A stretch of 64,000 bases of DNA, taken from contig NZ_PEGF01000003.1 in NCBI RefSeq assembly GCF_002742635.1, forward strand, positions 62,001 through 126,000, in the 5' to 3' direction. Numbering within the stretch: the first letter of the stretch is position 1; the number at the start of each line of letters is the position of its first letter. Source of the stretch: Caulobacter sp. X (GTDB lineage Bacteria; Pseudomonadota; Alphaproteobacteria; Caulobacterales; Caulobacteraceae). Below the pieces are notes generated by a model. That model was not told where the DNA came from, ran no database searches, and was given only the letters and a program-made list of their open reading frames with translations. The position numbers and the translations under genes were made by a program. Of the stretch, positions 18,106 to 26,411 are shown in pieces.

Positions 18106-19686
18106 CGCAAAGCCAAGGCCCAGCAACGACGCCATGGCCTCGGCTTGGGTCATGCCGCCCGCCATGCCCGCCATCGGCGGCTGACCCGCGGCCAGGTTCT
18201 CAAGGGCTCTGGCCTGCTCGACATGATTGAGGCTGCAGCACTCAAAGAAGCCGCGAATACTGTCCAGGGGCACGGCCTGCAACTCTTCTGCGCGAGGCGG
18301 CCGCAAGCTTTCGTGCGGCGGATAGACGCCCATGCCCGAGAGGATGTAGAGCCAGGAATTGAGCTTGTAGTGCCGATCCAGCCCGACGGCGTTCAAGGTT
18401 TCGGCGAGATCGCCGCCGGCGAACCAAGTTTCCAGAACCGCCCGCAGGCGCGGCGAAACCGCGGCTCCGTTCGCGGCGCAGTCGCGCCAGTAGGGGGTAT
18501 CCCGCCGATCTGAGGTGATGAAGTGGGTGTGGATGTAGTCCTTCACCCCGTCAAACGCCGCGGCGATCTCTTGATTGAACAGATGAGCCTGAGCGTTGGC
18601 GCCGCCCCCCTCGCCAAACGCTTTCACGAACCGGACCAAGGTGAGTTGAACCAAGGCAAGGGCCGTGGCTTCCAACGGCTCTAGAAAGCCCTGTGAAAGG
18701 CCCACCGCCAGCGTATTGCGGTTCCAGAACGTCTCCAGTCGCCCGGACTTGAACGGCACCGTGCGCGCTTCCCCGTCCTCTGGGCCTAGACCAAGGTGCG
18801 CGCGAAGTTCTCGCTCGGCGTCCTCGGGCGAACAGTATTTCGAACTGAAGACATAACCGTTGCCGACCCGATCCTGTTGGGGGATGCGCCAGGCCCACCC
18901 ATGCCGCAAGGCCGTCGAGGTCGTCTGGCTGGAAAGGATCGGTTCACGGGGCGTTGCGATGGTGACGGCCGTGTCGTTGAAGAGGGCGTCGCCGTAGGAG
19001 CGCCACCCTGCGCCCAATGCCTTCTTGGCGATGACCGAAGCAAAGCCGCTGCAATCGACAAAGAAGTCGGCCGCCAAGACCTGGCCGTCGTTTGTCGTGA
19101 CGTGGGTGACGTCGCCGTCGGCGTCCTGGTCGACACTGGAAATCCGCGCATCGTGGCAAACCACTCCGCGCGCCAGCGCCACCTCCCTGAGGTAGGCGGC
19201 AAGCAGACCCGCGCTGAAGTGATAGCCGTACTGTACGGAAAACGGGAAGGAGCGCGGTGTGGCGGGACAAAGCCTGCGGTCGGCCAAATAATAGGAGTAG
19301 CAAAAGAGATCAGGGTGGGCATGAACATCCACCCCAGCGCGACGAAGCTTTGAGTTGTGCTCCAGCGCCTTGATGTGATCGCGATCGAAGTGAGTCAGAA
19401 AGGGGTGGAAGTAACCCTCAAAGCCGGGCGCTCCTGACCATCCGGTGAAACGGATGCCCGACTTGTAGGTCGCGTTGCAGCGCGGCATCCAGTCGGCCTC
19501 GGAAATTCCCAGGGCGCCGAAGAAGGCCTTGAGGGCCGGCGTTGAGCCCTCCCCCACACCGATTGTGCCGACTTCCGAGGACTCCACCAGCGTTATCTGG
19601 CTCCCCGGAAACGCCCGCTCGAATAGGAGGGCGGCCATCCACCCAGCCGTTCCACCGCCCAGAATGAGGAAATGTTCGGGCCTCAC
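18088..19686 (-). CDS. Tryptophan-halogenase-like flavoprotein (canonical motif)
   Basis: The 532-residue protein shows FLILGGGTAGWMAALLFERAFP, GTIGVGEGSTPALKAFF, the lysine in NATYKSGIRFTGW and the intact WxWxIP signature in GWAWRIPQQDRVGNGYVF. A GTG start at 19686 is chosen because GGAGG lies ten bases before it; an upstream in-frame GTG at 19722 is possible. It reads in the same direction as the TonB receptor but lies downstream of it, after a hairpin. A flavin reductase partner is not in this window. Halogenation of tryptophan is not implied; the family also occurs in carbohydrate loci. Confidence 0.9.
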   Translation of the reverse strand: MRPEHFLILGGGTAGWMAALLFERAFPGSQITLVESSEVGTIGVGEGSTPALKAFFGALGISEADWMPRCNATYKSGIRFTGWSGAPGFEGYFHPFLTHFDRDHIKALEHNSKLRRAGVDVHAHPDLFCYSYYLADRRLCPATPRSFPFSVQYGYHFSAGLLAAYLREVALARGVVCHDARISSVDQDADGDVTHVTTNDGQVLAADFFVDCSGFASVIAKKALGAGWRSYGDALFNDTAVTIATPREPILSSQTTSTALRHGWAWRIPQQDRVGNGYVFSSKYCSPEDAERELRAHLGLGPEDGEARTVPFKSGRLETFWNRNTLAVGLSQGFLEPLEATALALVQLTLVRFVKAFGEGGGANAQAHLFNQEIAAAFDGVKDYIHTHFITSDRRDTPYWRDCAANGAAVSPRLRAVLETWFAGGDLAETLNAVGLDRHYKLNSWLYILSGMGVYPPHESLRPPRAEELQAVPLDSIRGFFECCSLNHVEQARALENLAAGQPPMAGMAGGMTQAEAMASLLGLGFASSGHR

Positions 19687-19755
19687 GTGGGAATGACCTC
19701 CGCGTTTAAGGACGCTAATCACGTCACGACGCTGCGGCGCCGCTAATAAGCAGCA

Positions 19756-19789
19756 ACGCGCCGCAAATCACTGAGGATCTGCGGCGCGC
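19756..19789 (-). terminator. Possible terminator of the TonB receptor gene
   Basis: GCGCCGCA at 19758-19765 pairs with TGCGGCGC at 19780-19787 just past the receptor stop. There is no strong T-run, so termination efficiency is uncertain. Confidence 0.4.
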
Positions 19790-19818
19790 GGCCATCAAGT
19801 AGATCAGGATCGCAACCG

Positions 19819-22800
19819 TCAGAAGCTCAGACGCACACCAGCGCGGAAGTTCGTTCCGGTGTTGTACTTCTGGATCGTCCTGCTCTTGGTCGCACCGTCG
19901 AAAATCGTGCCTTCGTCGAAGTTTACGAAGGCGCCGGTGGCGTCGGGGAGGCGGATAATCCGGCTCGTGAAGTAGCTCCGCACCGGAGAGTCGGTGATGT
20001 TCTGGGCATCGAACGTGAAGCTCATTCGCCGCGTGATCTGGAAGGAGGCCGAGAAGTCGAGAACGTCACGGCCCTCCTGCCAGAGCGCGCCACCCGCAAA
20101 CGAGCGCTGCAGCAGCGAGTCGCTATTACCCGAATAGGCCAGGCGCAACTGGTTGCCGCCTTTCTGCCAATAACCCGTAGCGTTATAGGAGTGGCGAGGC
20201 GTACCGGCGATCGGGAAGCGCGAGTCCTCATACTCCCCCTTCTGATAGGTGTAGTTCGCCGCAACGCCCAGGTACTGCAGGATTCCCGGCAACGAGCGGA
20301 AATTGTGAATGAACTGAAGTTCCACGCCACGAACCGTGGCCTTGCCGGCGTTGACGCGACGGGTGACGTTGTACTCATCGCAGAGTAGGCGGCCGTCGTT
20401 ACTGAACAGCCAGCTTTCCGCAGTGACGATCGTGCCTTCGCCCTGAATGCGCCGGGGCATACAGCTGTTGATGTCCGGCTGGGCCTGACCACCCGAATTC
20501 GTCAGTAGCAAGGGTACGCTCGTTCCTGTCGAGTCGACGAGATTGACGCCGTCGAAGCTGGCCTTGGCCGGGTCGGCCGCGATGTTTCGAAGATCGCCGA
20601 TGTACCAACGGCTATCGGCGGTTTCGATCAGGTTATTGATATTCTTGTAGAAAACGTTGATCGACACAAGGGATTCGGGCTTGAAGTACCACTCGAACGC
20701 GACATCGAAGTTGTCAGCCACGAGCGGCTTGACCTTGGCCGAGTAGAGATTGACCGTCGAGCCTGGCCGGAAGGCCGTCGTGCCTTCGAAGATATTGCCC
20801 TCGGTGGCTCGGAAGCCTGCCCTCAGGTCGTCGATCGGCGGACGGGACATGGTCCGATAAGCGGAAGCCCGCGCGACCATCTCGTTGTTTACGATGAAGC
20901 TCAGATTGAGGTTCGGAAGCCAGACATTGTACTTGTATTCGTCCGTTGCAGCGATCGACGCGCGGCTGTGGTCAGCAAGACCTGAGAAGAATTGCGTGCC
21001 GAACTGTTCGGTTGAGATGTCGCTGTAGCGAACCAGATAGCGCTCGCGGAACGTATTGGGCAGGGCTCCGGGCTGCAGAAGGGGATCATAGCAAACACCG
21101 CCCGGCACGGCCGCCGACCGACCAAGTCCATCCACGCGGGCCTCACGGTTGCGCTGCTGGTAGGCCGTCAGATTGTAGTTGCGGGCGTCGTTGGCATTAC
21201 CGTCGCCAAGTGCGTTCGTCCAAAACTGCGACGAAGGACCAAGGCCGACCGGAGAGGGTGTCTCAGACAGCACCGGACACGGATTGTTGGGATTGGCGTT
21301 TCGAATATTCGCCAAAGCGATCGGATCGATGACGCGACCGGCGCCTTGCGTATCAAAGGCGAAGATCGCCCCAGCAAACCCGGAGGTGTTCACCTTGGTT
21401 CGCACGTGGCGCACGCCGATGTCGCCGCGCAGTCGGTCGTCAAAATAGGAAAAGTTGAATTTGAGATAGCCTGAGAAGTTCGCGAAATCGGCGCCCCGTG
21501 TCTGGGTGCGGTCCAGTGTAAAATCACGACTACCCTGGGCGACGGCCGCCAAGGCCTTCACCGGGTCGAAGGTCTGCCAGCCGTCCGTAATATTGTCGCG
21601 CGGAAGGCCGATGCCCTCGCCAAAGCTATTGGTCGGCAACGGCCCTTGTGAAAACACCGAGGCTGAAATCAGGTTGAGCGCTTGAGGATCCAGGACGATC
21701 GTCTGGCCGGTGAAGGGGCTGATGACCTGAATGAATTCTTTACTGGCGCGCGGCGTCCCCGTCTGCTGGTCCACGAACTTGCTGCGCTTGGTGTACTTTC
21801 CACCAAACTCAATGCTTCTGATGCCCGCGAAATCGGTGTCCCAATCGAAGTCGGCGAAAGCCACTTTCTGCTCGTCCGCGACCTTGGTGAAGCCCGTCGA
21901 GATGTAGCTCAGCGTGTGAGACGGAAGGTCATCCGGATTGAAGCCGGTCCGACCAATATTGTCCCAAAGGTCATCCTGGCTGGCGACGGGGTCGATCACC
22001 TTGCCGAGGAACGGCGTGGTCGCCCCGCCGACCAGCGCACAGGCCCCAGAGGAACAATCGTAACCCGCCGGGACAAGCGCGTCGGCGGGAACCTGGTGCA
22101 GGTTCCAAGGGCCGACCGTTCGCACCCGGTTGGCGATCATGTAGATTTGATCCTTGGGGTCTTGCTTAGACTTGGCGTAAGAGGCCCCCGCAACAAAGCG
22201 AAGTTTGTCGGTGAGCCGCGACTCGAATTCGCCGCTGAACAGAAGGTTGGTCGAGTCGTAGTTGTTGATCGATTCTCGTGTGCCGCCGGTTTCGAAGCGA
22301 TTCCGGTACTGCGTAAAGGTCCGCGTTTTGGTGTCGAGTGTGACCCACTTTTGAACCGGGTCGGTCCACATCAGGGAATCGTTCAGCGTCGGATTGGTGA
22401 CGGGATCACCAAAGTTTTGGACAGTGCCACCATAGCTGATCGGTGAGGCGTCATAGGCGATCGTGCGATCACGGAAGGGCGCGCCCAACCCGAGATTGGG
22501 ATGGTCGACATTGTCGATCACCCCTGGGAAGCGCTGGGTGCTGACGAAGACGGCGCTGTTCCGGCTGCGGAACTTCTGCTTGTTGTATGTGCCCGAAAGC
22601 GTCAGTCGGTTGCGCGGCGTAAACTCAAATTGCACCGAGCCATCCACGCCTGTGCGCGTGTAGTTGTTCTGCAAATACTCGTAGGCCGCCGTTTCTGGCG
22701 CCAGGCCGTAGGCGATCGGGCGATAGACGCAGGGCGTGGCGTTGGTCGCGAAGGTGGCGCACGCGCCGGTGTCGACCGACTGGGCTCCTGCGAAGGCGTT

Positions 22801-23622
22801 GGCGCGATTGTGAAGCAGCGCGTTCTGGGCGTCCTTCTGGAAGGCCCAGTTGTTCACGTAGGCTTTGCCGTTCTGATCGGTATAAGCATTGGTTTGGAAG
22901 ACGTTGTAGTTTTCAAAGCTCTGCTGTTCGCGCTGAACCTTGTTGGCTTCGTCGTACACGGTGAAGAGTACGCCGAACCTGTCGTCGAATAATTTCTGCG
23001 AGAAAGTTCCAGTTAGACGGTGATCGAAGTCCTTGGAGAGGGCGTTATAGCGCCCCTGGGCCGAGAACGTACGGATGTTCTCCTTTACGTCGAGCGGCTT
23101 GCGCGTGATCAGGTTGACCACCGCAGCCAGGGACCCTTCTTCGTCGTCGGCGGAGGGGGTCTTGACGACCTCGACCTTGGACAGAATGGCTGCCGAGTAG
23201 GCCGACAGGTCCACGCCCTGCGAAAATCCGGTCGACCCTAGGGTTACGCCGTTCATGGTGACGACGGTCTGGTCGGCATTCGCGCCGCGCACCGATACGA
23301 AACTGCCCTGACCGTCGTTGGTGCTGGTGCTAACGCCCGATATGCGATTCAGCGCATCGGCGATATTTTGGTCCGTCGTCTTGCCGATATCTTCGGCGTT
23401 CACGGTGTCGACGATCTTACCCGATTTGCGCTTGTCGTTGATTGACTTGACGATGCTGCCACGAATGCCGGTCACGACGATTTCGTCGACGACGGTATCG
23501 CCAGCGTTGTCTTTCGTCTGGCTTGGCTGAGCCGTTTGCGCCGACGCCGCCCCCGAAAGCAGACAGGCGCCGATCGCGACGAGCGCGGTCGAGCAAAACA
23601 GCCGCTTAGTGTTCCTTGCCAC
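19819..23622 (-). CDS. TonB-dependent receptor (Caulobacter/Xanthomonas type)
   Basis: The product is about 1267 residues, long for the family but usual for Caulobacter oligosaccharide receptors. It has a signal peptide (RNTKRLFCSTALVAIGACLLSGAASAQ), the TonB box region DEIVVTGIRGSI, and a plug with ADALNRISGVSTSTNDGQG and VSVRGANADQTVVTMNGV. It ends as a beta-barrel with the terminal strand TGTNFRAGVRLSF. A GTG start at 23622 fits the signal peptide; AGGGGAG lies 11 bases upstream. It would carry an oligosaccharide across the outer membrane. Two operator-like repeats lie in its promoter region, one perfect. The ligand is inferred from the adjacent GH50 gene only. Confidence 0.93.
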   Translation of the reverse strand: MARNTKRLFCSTALVAIGACLLSGAASAQTAQPSQTKDNAGDTVVDEIVVTGIRGSIVKSINDKRKSGKIVDTVNAEDIGKTTDQNIADALNRISGVSTSTNDGQGSFVSVRGANADQTVVTMNGVTLGSTGFSQGVDLSAYSAAILSKVEVVKTPSADDEEGSLAAVVNLITRKPLDVKENIRTFSAQGRYNALSKDFDHRLTGTFSQKLFDDRFGVLFTVYDEANKVQREQQSFENYNVFQTNAYTDQNGKAYVNNWAFQKDAQNALLHNRANAFAGAQSVDTGACATFATNATPCVYRPIAYGLAPETAAYEYLQNNYTRTGVDGSVQFEFTPRNRLTLSGTYNKQKFRSRNSAVFVSTQRFPGVIDNVDHPNLGLGAPFRDRTIAYDASPISYGGTVQNFGDPVTNPTLNDSLMWTDPVQKWVTLDTKTRTFTQYRNRFETGGTRESINNYDSTNLLFSGEFESRLTDKLRFVAGASYAKSKQDPKDQIYMIANRVRTVGPWNLHQVPADALVPAGYDCSSGACALVGGATTPFLGKVIDPVASQDDLWDNIGRTGFNPDDLPSHTLSYISTGFTKVADEQKVAFADFDWDTDFAGIRSIEFGGKYTKRSKFVDQQTGTPRASKEFIQVISPFTGQTIVLDPQALNLISASVFSQGPLPTNSFGEGIGLPRDNITDGWQTFDPVKALAAVAQGSRDFTLDRTQTRGADFANFSGYLKFNFSYFDDRLRGDIGVRHVRTKVNTSGFAGAIFAFDTQGAGRVIDPIALANIRNANPNNPCPVLSETPSPVGLGPSSQFWTNALGDGNANDARNYNLTAYQQRNREARVDGLGRSAAVPGGVCYDPLLQPGALPNTFRERYLVRYSDISTEQFGTQFFSGLADHSRASIAATDEYKYNVWLPNLNLSFIVNNEMVARASAYRTMSRPPIDDLRAGFRATEGNIFEGTTAFRPGSTVNLYSAKVKPLVADNFDVAFEWYFKPESLVSINVFYKNINNLIETADSRWYIGDLRNIAADPAKASFDGVNLVDSTGTSVPLLLTNSGGQAQPDINSCMPRRIQGEGTIVTAESWLFSNDGRLLCDEYNVTRRVNAGKATVRGVELQFIHNFRSLPGILQYLGVAANYTYQKGEYEDSRFPIAGTPRHSYNATGYWQKGGNQLRLAYSGNSDSLLQRSFAGGALWQEGRDVLDFSASFQITRRMSFTFDAQNITDSPVRSYFTSRIIRLPDATGAFVNFDEGTIFDGATKSRTIQKYNTGTNFRAGVRLSF

Positions 23623-23726
23623 TTCCCGTTTCTCCCCTCTTTGATCCGGTATGCCGGACTTGATGGCACAGCGCGCTACTGGGCCAAAAAGCCTCGCTCG
23701 GCACGGCCCGCATCGACGCGTAGTCA

Positions 23727-23738
23727 ATTGTTGACAAT
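23727..23738. promoter_or_regulatory. Operator-like inverted repeat ATTGT-TG-ACAAT
   Basis: A perfect locus-motif copy lies about 105 bp upstream of the TonB receptor start. Confidence 0.65.
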
Positions 23739-23758
23739 CGGTAGTCACATGCGAGTTC

Positions 23759-23770
23759 ACTGTCAACACT
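23759..23770. promoter_or_regulatory. Second, weaker operator half-match ACTGT-CA-ACACT
   Basis: A degenerate copy is centred 32 bp (three helical turns) upstream of the perfect receptor-promoter site, a spacing compatible with cooperative binding. Confidence 0.35.
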
Positions 23771-23852
23771 TGGCAACTTGCTATGCGTGCGAGCTTCGTT
23801 TTGCGGCTGGGTGCGTTCAGGCAAAGGGTAAAACGTCTCTTCGGTGTCGCCG

Positions 23853-24304
23853 GACTGAACCGCGCCGGGTTTGCCGCAGGCCCCAACTCCCGAGAGATAG
23901 AGGCCATTATGAGCGTCAAGACGACGAACAAGTTTTCGCCTGAGGTGCGCGAGCGCGCGGTGCGGACGGTGCTGGACCACGAGGGCGATCGCCTACCTCG
24001 CCACCTGGGCGAGCTTCGTCTACCTGGCCTTCGACATCGACGCCTACGCCCGGCGCATCGTCGGCTGGCGCGTCAGCCGCACCGCCCGAGCCAGCTTCTC
24101 GACGCCCTGGAGGAGGCCCTGCATGAGCGGCGCCCGCGGCATCACGTCGGCCTGGCGCATTCCTCCGACCACGGCTCGCAATACGTCAGCAATCAAGTAC
24201 ACAGAGCGGCTGGCCGAAGCCGCCTACTATGCCGCGCTCACGCCGTCCGCTATGGCGGCGTGACTAAAACCATCCGGCCTCCGGCAAACCCGGCGCGGTT
24301 CAGT
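23853..24304. mobile_element. Internally deleted IS3-type element (MITE-like remnant)
   Basis: Inverted ends at 23853-23881 and 24276-24304 match at 28 of 29 positions (ACTGAACCGCGCC ... mirrored). Between them the first ~26 codons of an orfA (MSVKTTNKFSPEVRERAVRTV at about 23909) run directly into the middle of an orfB (FVYLAFDIDAYARRIVGWR in another frame), so about 0.8 kb of the element is gone. No transposase can be made, but the ends are intact and could be mobilised by a relative. Confidence 0.85.
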
Positions 24305-24415
24305 TCATCTGTCGGGAGTGGCGCGGGATCGCTGGGTTAGCGCCAGTCTACCGTTCGAGCGTACGGCGGCGTCTTCCGGCCATGACCGGCCGATGGCATC
24401 GATGAGGCCGTCGCC

Positions 24416-24790
24416 ATGATCGGTGGGCGACCGATCTTCATCTGGCGCGCCGCCGTCATCGGGTCGGGCAAGACGGTGCTATCGCGCCGGCTGCGGGCCG
24501 ATCTCGAACGCGAAGGGCGTGTGATCGTCTCCCGCTCCCTGACGGTCGACAAGGTCAAGATTACCGTACCGCTCCTGATCTCGGCCTTGTTTTACGATCT
24601 GTCGTCCGACAAGGGCGTGGTGATCTCGCGCCAGAGCGAGCGGCGTGAACGTGATCTCCAGGAGCTGTTTCGCAAGGCCAAGAAGCCGGTGGCGCTGTTC
24701 ATCGACGACGCCCACGGCCTGCATCCCAAAACCTTGACCGCGCTCAAGCGCCTGAACGACCCGGCTGACCGGCTCTACCGCGCCGCATAG
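24416..24790 (+). pseudogene. Truncated AAA ATPase of a TniB/ExeA-like transposition system
   Basis: About 120 residues keep the Walker A region (VIGSGKTVLSRRLRADLEREG), the segment VIVSRSLTVDKVKITVPLLISALFYDLS, and Walker B (VALFIDDAHGLHPKTLTALKRL). Relatives are ~250-300 residues; here the frame stops at 24790 and the N-terminus is altered (GRPIFIWRAA in place of a clean P-loop entry). No partner transposase is next to it. It is most likely a leftover of a lost transposon at this insertion hot spot. Confidence 0.65.
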
Positions 24791-24896
24791 GTCGTGATCA
24801 TGGTTCGTACTTTTAAGCGCCTTTTAGCGCACAAACCTTGAGGTGAGCCCCAGGACAGAAGCGTGGTTATGACGACCGTCTGTTTCAGACAGCGCG

Positions 24897-25406
24897 TTAG
24901 GCCTTCTGCGTGGACGGAGACGCGCCAGGCACCGCCCGCGAAACCTTCGCGCTCACGTCAGCCAACGTCGCCGTTAGGCGGTTGAGTTGCGACAGCGATG
25001 GCCCCATCCCCGTGTCATATCTGGTGACCAGGTACTCGCGACGATCGGACAGGTCGCGCAGATGCTTCGACGTCCCTCTGCGTAGGGCTAGACCGCTGCT
25101 CGTCGCCAACTCGGCGCGTGCCCCCAGGTCATGCTGGAAGCTTCTGACTCGGCTTGGCGCGTGGCCGCATTGTAGCAGCCAAGCGTTCAAGTAGAGCTCA
25201 ATCGCGTGGATCGCGACCAGGCGAAACGGAGCGCGGGAGAAATGATCTCCTCGCCTTCCAGTCGCTGCGAGCGCACTGGCAGCATCGCGGTAAGCGTGGG
25301 CCAGACGCACCAATTCCGTCGGCCGTGCTAGTCCGCCCGGATAAGCCGGAGCATCCGGCGCCACGCCCTTGAGCTCCGGTCCTGAGCGATATTCGCACGC
25401 GCCCAT
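24897..25406 (-). CDS. Hypothetical HEPN-like protein
   Basis: The 169-residue protein (start ATG 25406, 2 bp after the stop of the split membrane gene) is mostly helical. The segment FRLVAIHAIELYLNAWLLQCGH followed by RVRSFQHDLGARAELA and a later RREYLVTRYD resembles HEPN domains (helical, often with an RNase-type R-x4-H), though a clear R-x4-H motif is not seen. It is the last gene of the left-facing operon that starts at 29969 and was cut off from its promoter by the IS66 insertion. Function is unknown; a toxin or helper role is only a family-level possibility. Confidence 0.55.
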   Translation of the reverse strand: MGACEYRSGPELKGVAPDAPAYPGGLARPTELVRLAHAYRDAASALAATGRRGDHFSRAPFRLVAIHAIELYLNAWLLQCGHAPSRVRSFQHDLGARAELATSSGLALRRGTSKHLRDLSDRREYLVTRYDTGMGPSLSQLNRLTATLADVSAKVSRAVPGASPSTQKA

Positions 25407-25408
25407 CG

Positions 25409-25542
25409 TCAAGCGGACTTGCTGGCCCCGGCTGAGCGCTTTTGCGGCAAGAAGTGTATGGTCGTGATCAACGCCGCAGCTCCACCGCAGATCCACGGCA
25501 TAGACCGGAGAAGGTCGTTTCGCATGTTCGATATTTCTCCCT
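25409..25542 (-). pseudogene. C-terminal part of a small membrane-protein gene split by IS66
   Basis: The frame encodes QGEISNMRNDLLRSMPW then ICGGAAALITTIHFL, one membrane helix, and ends at 25409. When one copy of the 8-bp target duplication and the IS66 are removed, it joins in frame to the N-terminal part at 28776-29019, giving a 125-residue protein. An internal ATG at 25525 with AGGGAGA upstream could give a 38-residue remnant. Confidence 0.75.
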
Positions 25543-25644
25543 GAACCCGGGTACCCCTCCGGTGAGGACCGCCTTGGCTGATGGGCTGGGTGTCGGGATG
25601 CTGTGCTCGTAAGGAGACCTTATGAGCGCTCATAGCTGTGCAGC

Positions 25645-25995
25645 ATGGCTCGGATGACGTTGATGTCGGGGCCGGAGCGTCGGCGTCGCTGGCGGGCTGA
25701 TGAGCGTCGGGAGATCCTAATCGATGCGTTTTCTCCTGGCGCCGTGGTGGCCGATGTGGCGCGTCGGTACGACGTCTCCACCAGCCTGATCTACAAGTGG
25801 CGACGCGAGGTGCTGGCGGCTCGAGACGAGAACGGGTTTGTCCCGGCGGTTGTCGTTGATGGCGCCGGGGTCGCGCGGCCGGCGGTTGCCCGTGACCCGG
25901 CCATCGTCGTTGAGCTACCGCACGGCGCCCGTGTGACGATCAGCGCGGACGCGGCCGCCGCCCTGGTCACCGCGACGCTGCGGGCGCTGCGGTGA
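25645..25995 (+). CDS. tnpA: IS66 transposition protein TnpA (Orf1)
   Basis: The 116-residue protein has a helix-turn-helix (RRRWRADERREILIDAFSPGAVVADVARRYDVSTSLIYKWRREV) and the short C-terminal VVELPHGARVTISADA usual for IS66 Orf1. It is the DNA-binding accessory factor of the element. Its stop overlaps the tnpB GTG start by 4 bp. Confidence 0.93.
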   Translation: MARMTLMSGPERRRRWRADERREILIDAFSPGAVVADVARRYDVSTSLIYKWRREVLAARDENGFVPAVVVDGAGVARPAVARDPAIVVELPHGARVTISADAAAALVTATLRALR

Positions 25996-26339
25996 TCCCG
26001 GTTCCGTCGGGCGTCCGGGTCTGGATCGCCACCGGCCACACAGACATGCGCAAGGGGATGCTGGGTCTGGCCCTGCTGGTCCAGGAACAGCTGAAGCGCG
26101 ATCCTCACGCCGGCGATCTGTTCGTGTTCCGTGGGCGTGGCGGCGCCTTGATCAAGATCCTCTGGCATGACGGCCTTGGCATGTCGCTCTACGCCAAGCG
26201 CCTGGATCGCGGACGGTTCGTCTGGCCGGCGGCGGAGGGCGGCGCGGTGGCCCTGACGTCCGCCCAGCTGGGCTACATGCTGGAGGGTATCGACTGGCGT
26301 AACCCCCAGCACACCTGGCGTCCGACCAGCGCCGGATAG
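25992..26339 (+). CDS. tnpB: IS66 transposition protein TnpB (Orf2)
   Basis: The 115-residue protein has the conserved IS66 Orf2 sequence VWIATGHTDMRKGMLGLALLVQ, FVFRGRGGALIKILWHDGLGMSLYAKRL and GRFVWP. It is required for IS66 transposition although its biochemical role is unknown. It starts at a GTG coupled to tnpA; 72 bp separate it from tnpC. Confidence 0.94.
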   Translation: MIPVPSGVRVWIATGHTDMRKGMLGLALLVQEQLKRDPHAGDLFVFRGRGGALIKILWHDGLGMSLYAKRLDRGRFVWPAAEGGAVALTSAQLGYMLEGIDWRNPQHTWRPTSAG

Positions 26340-26411
26340 GCGCTGCATTTTCTGGGTCGGGCCTGCATTTAGGGGCGCCACAAACGGTCAGATCTGTGAT
26401 TCCATCCTCAT

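Noticed and set aside
21682..22446. Plus-strand frame of 254 codons inside the TonB receptor gene
   Set aside because: It is antisense to a clearly coding barrel region and has no ribosome-binding site or family pattern.
25409..25525. An independent 38-residue membrane peptide gene ahead of the HEPN-like gene
   Set aside because: It has a fair ribosome-binding site, but the frame joins exactly to the N-terminal part across the IS66 and its target duplication, so it is better read as the tail of a split gene.
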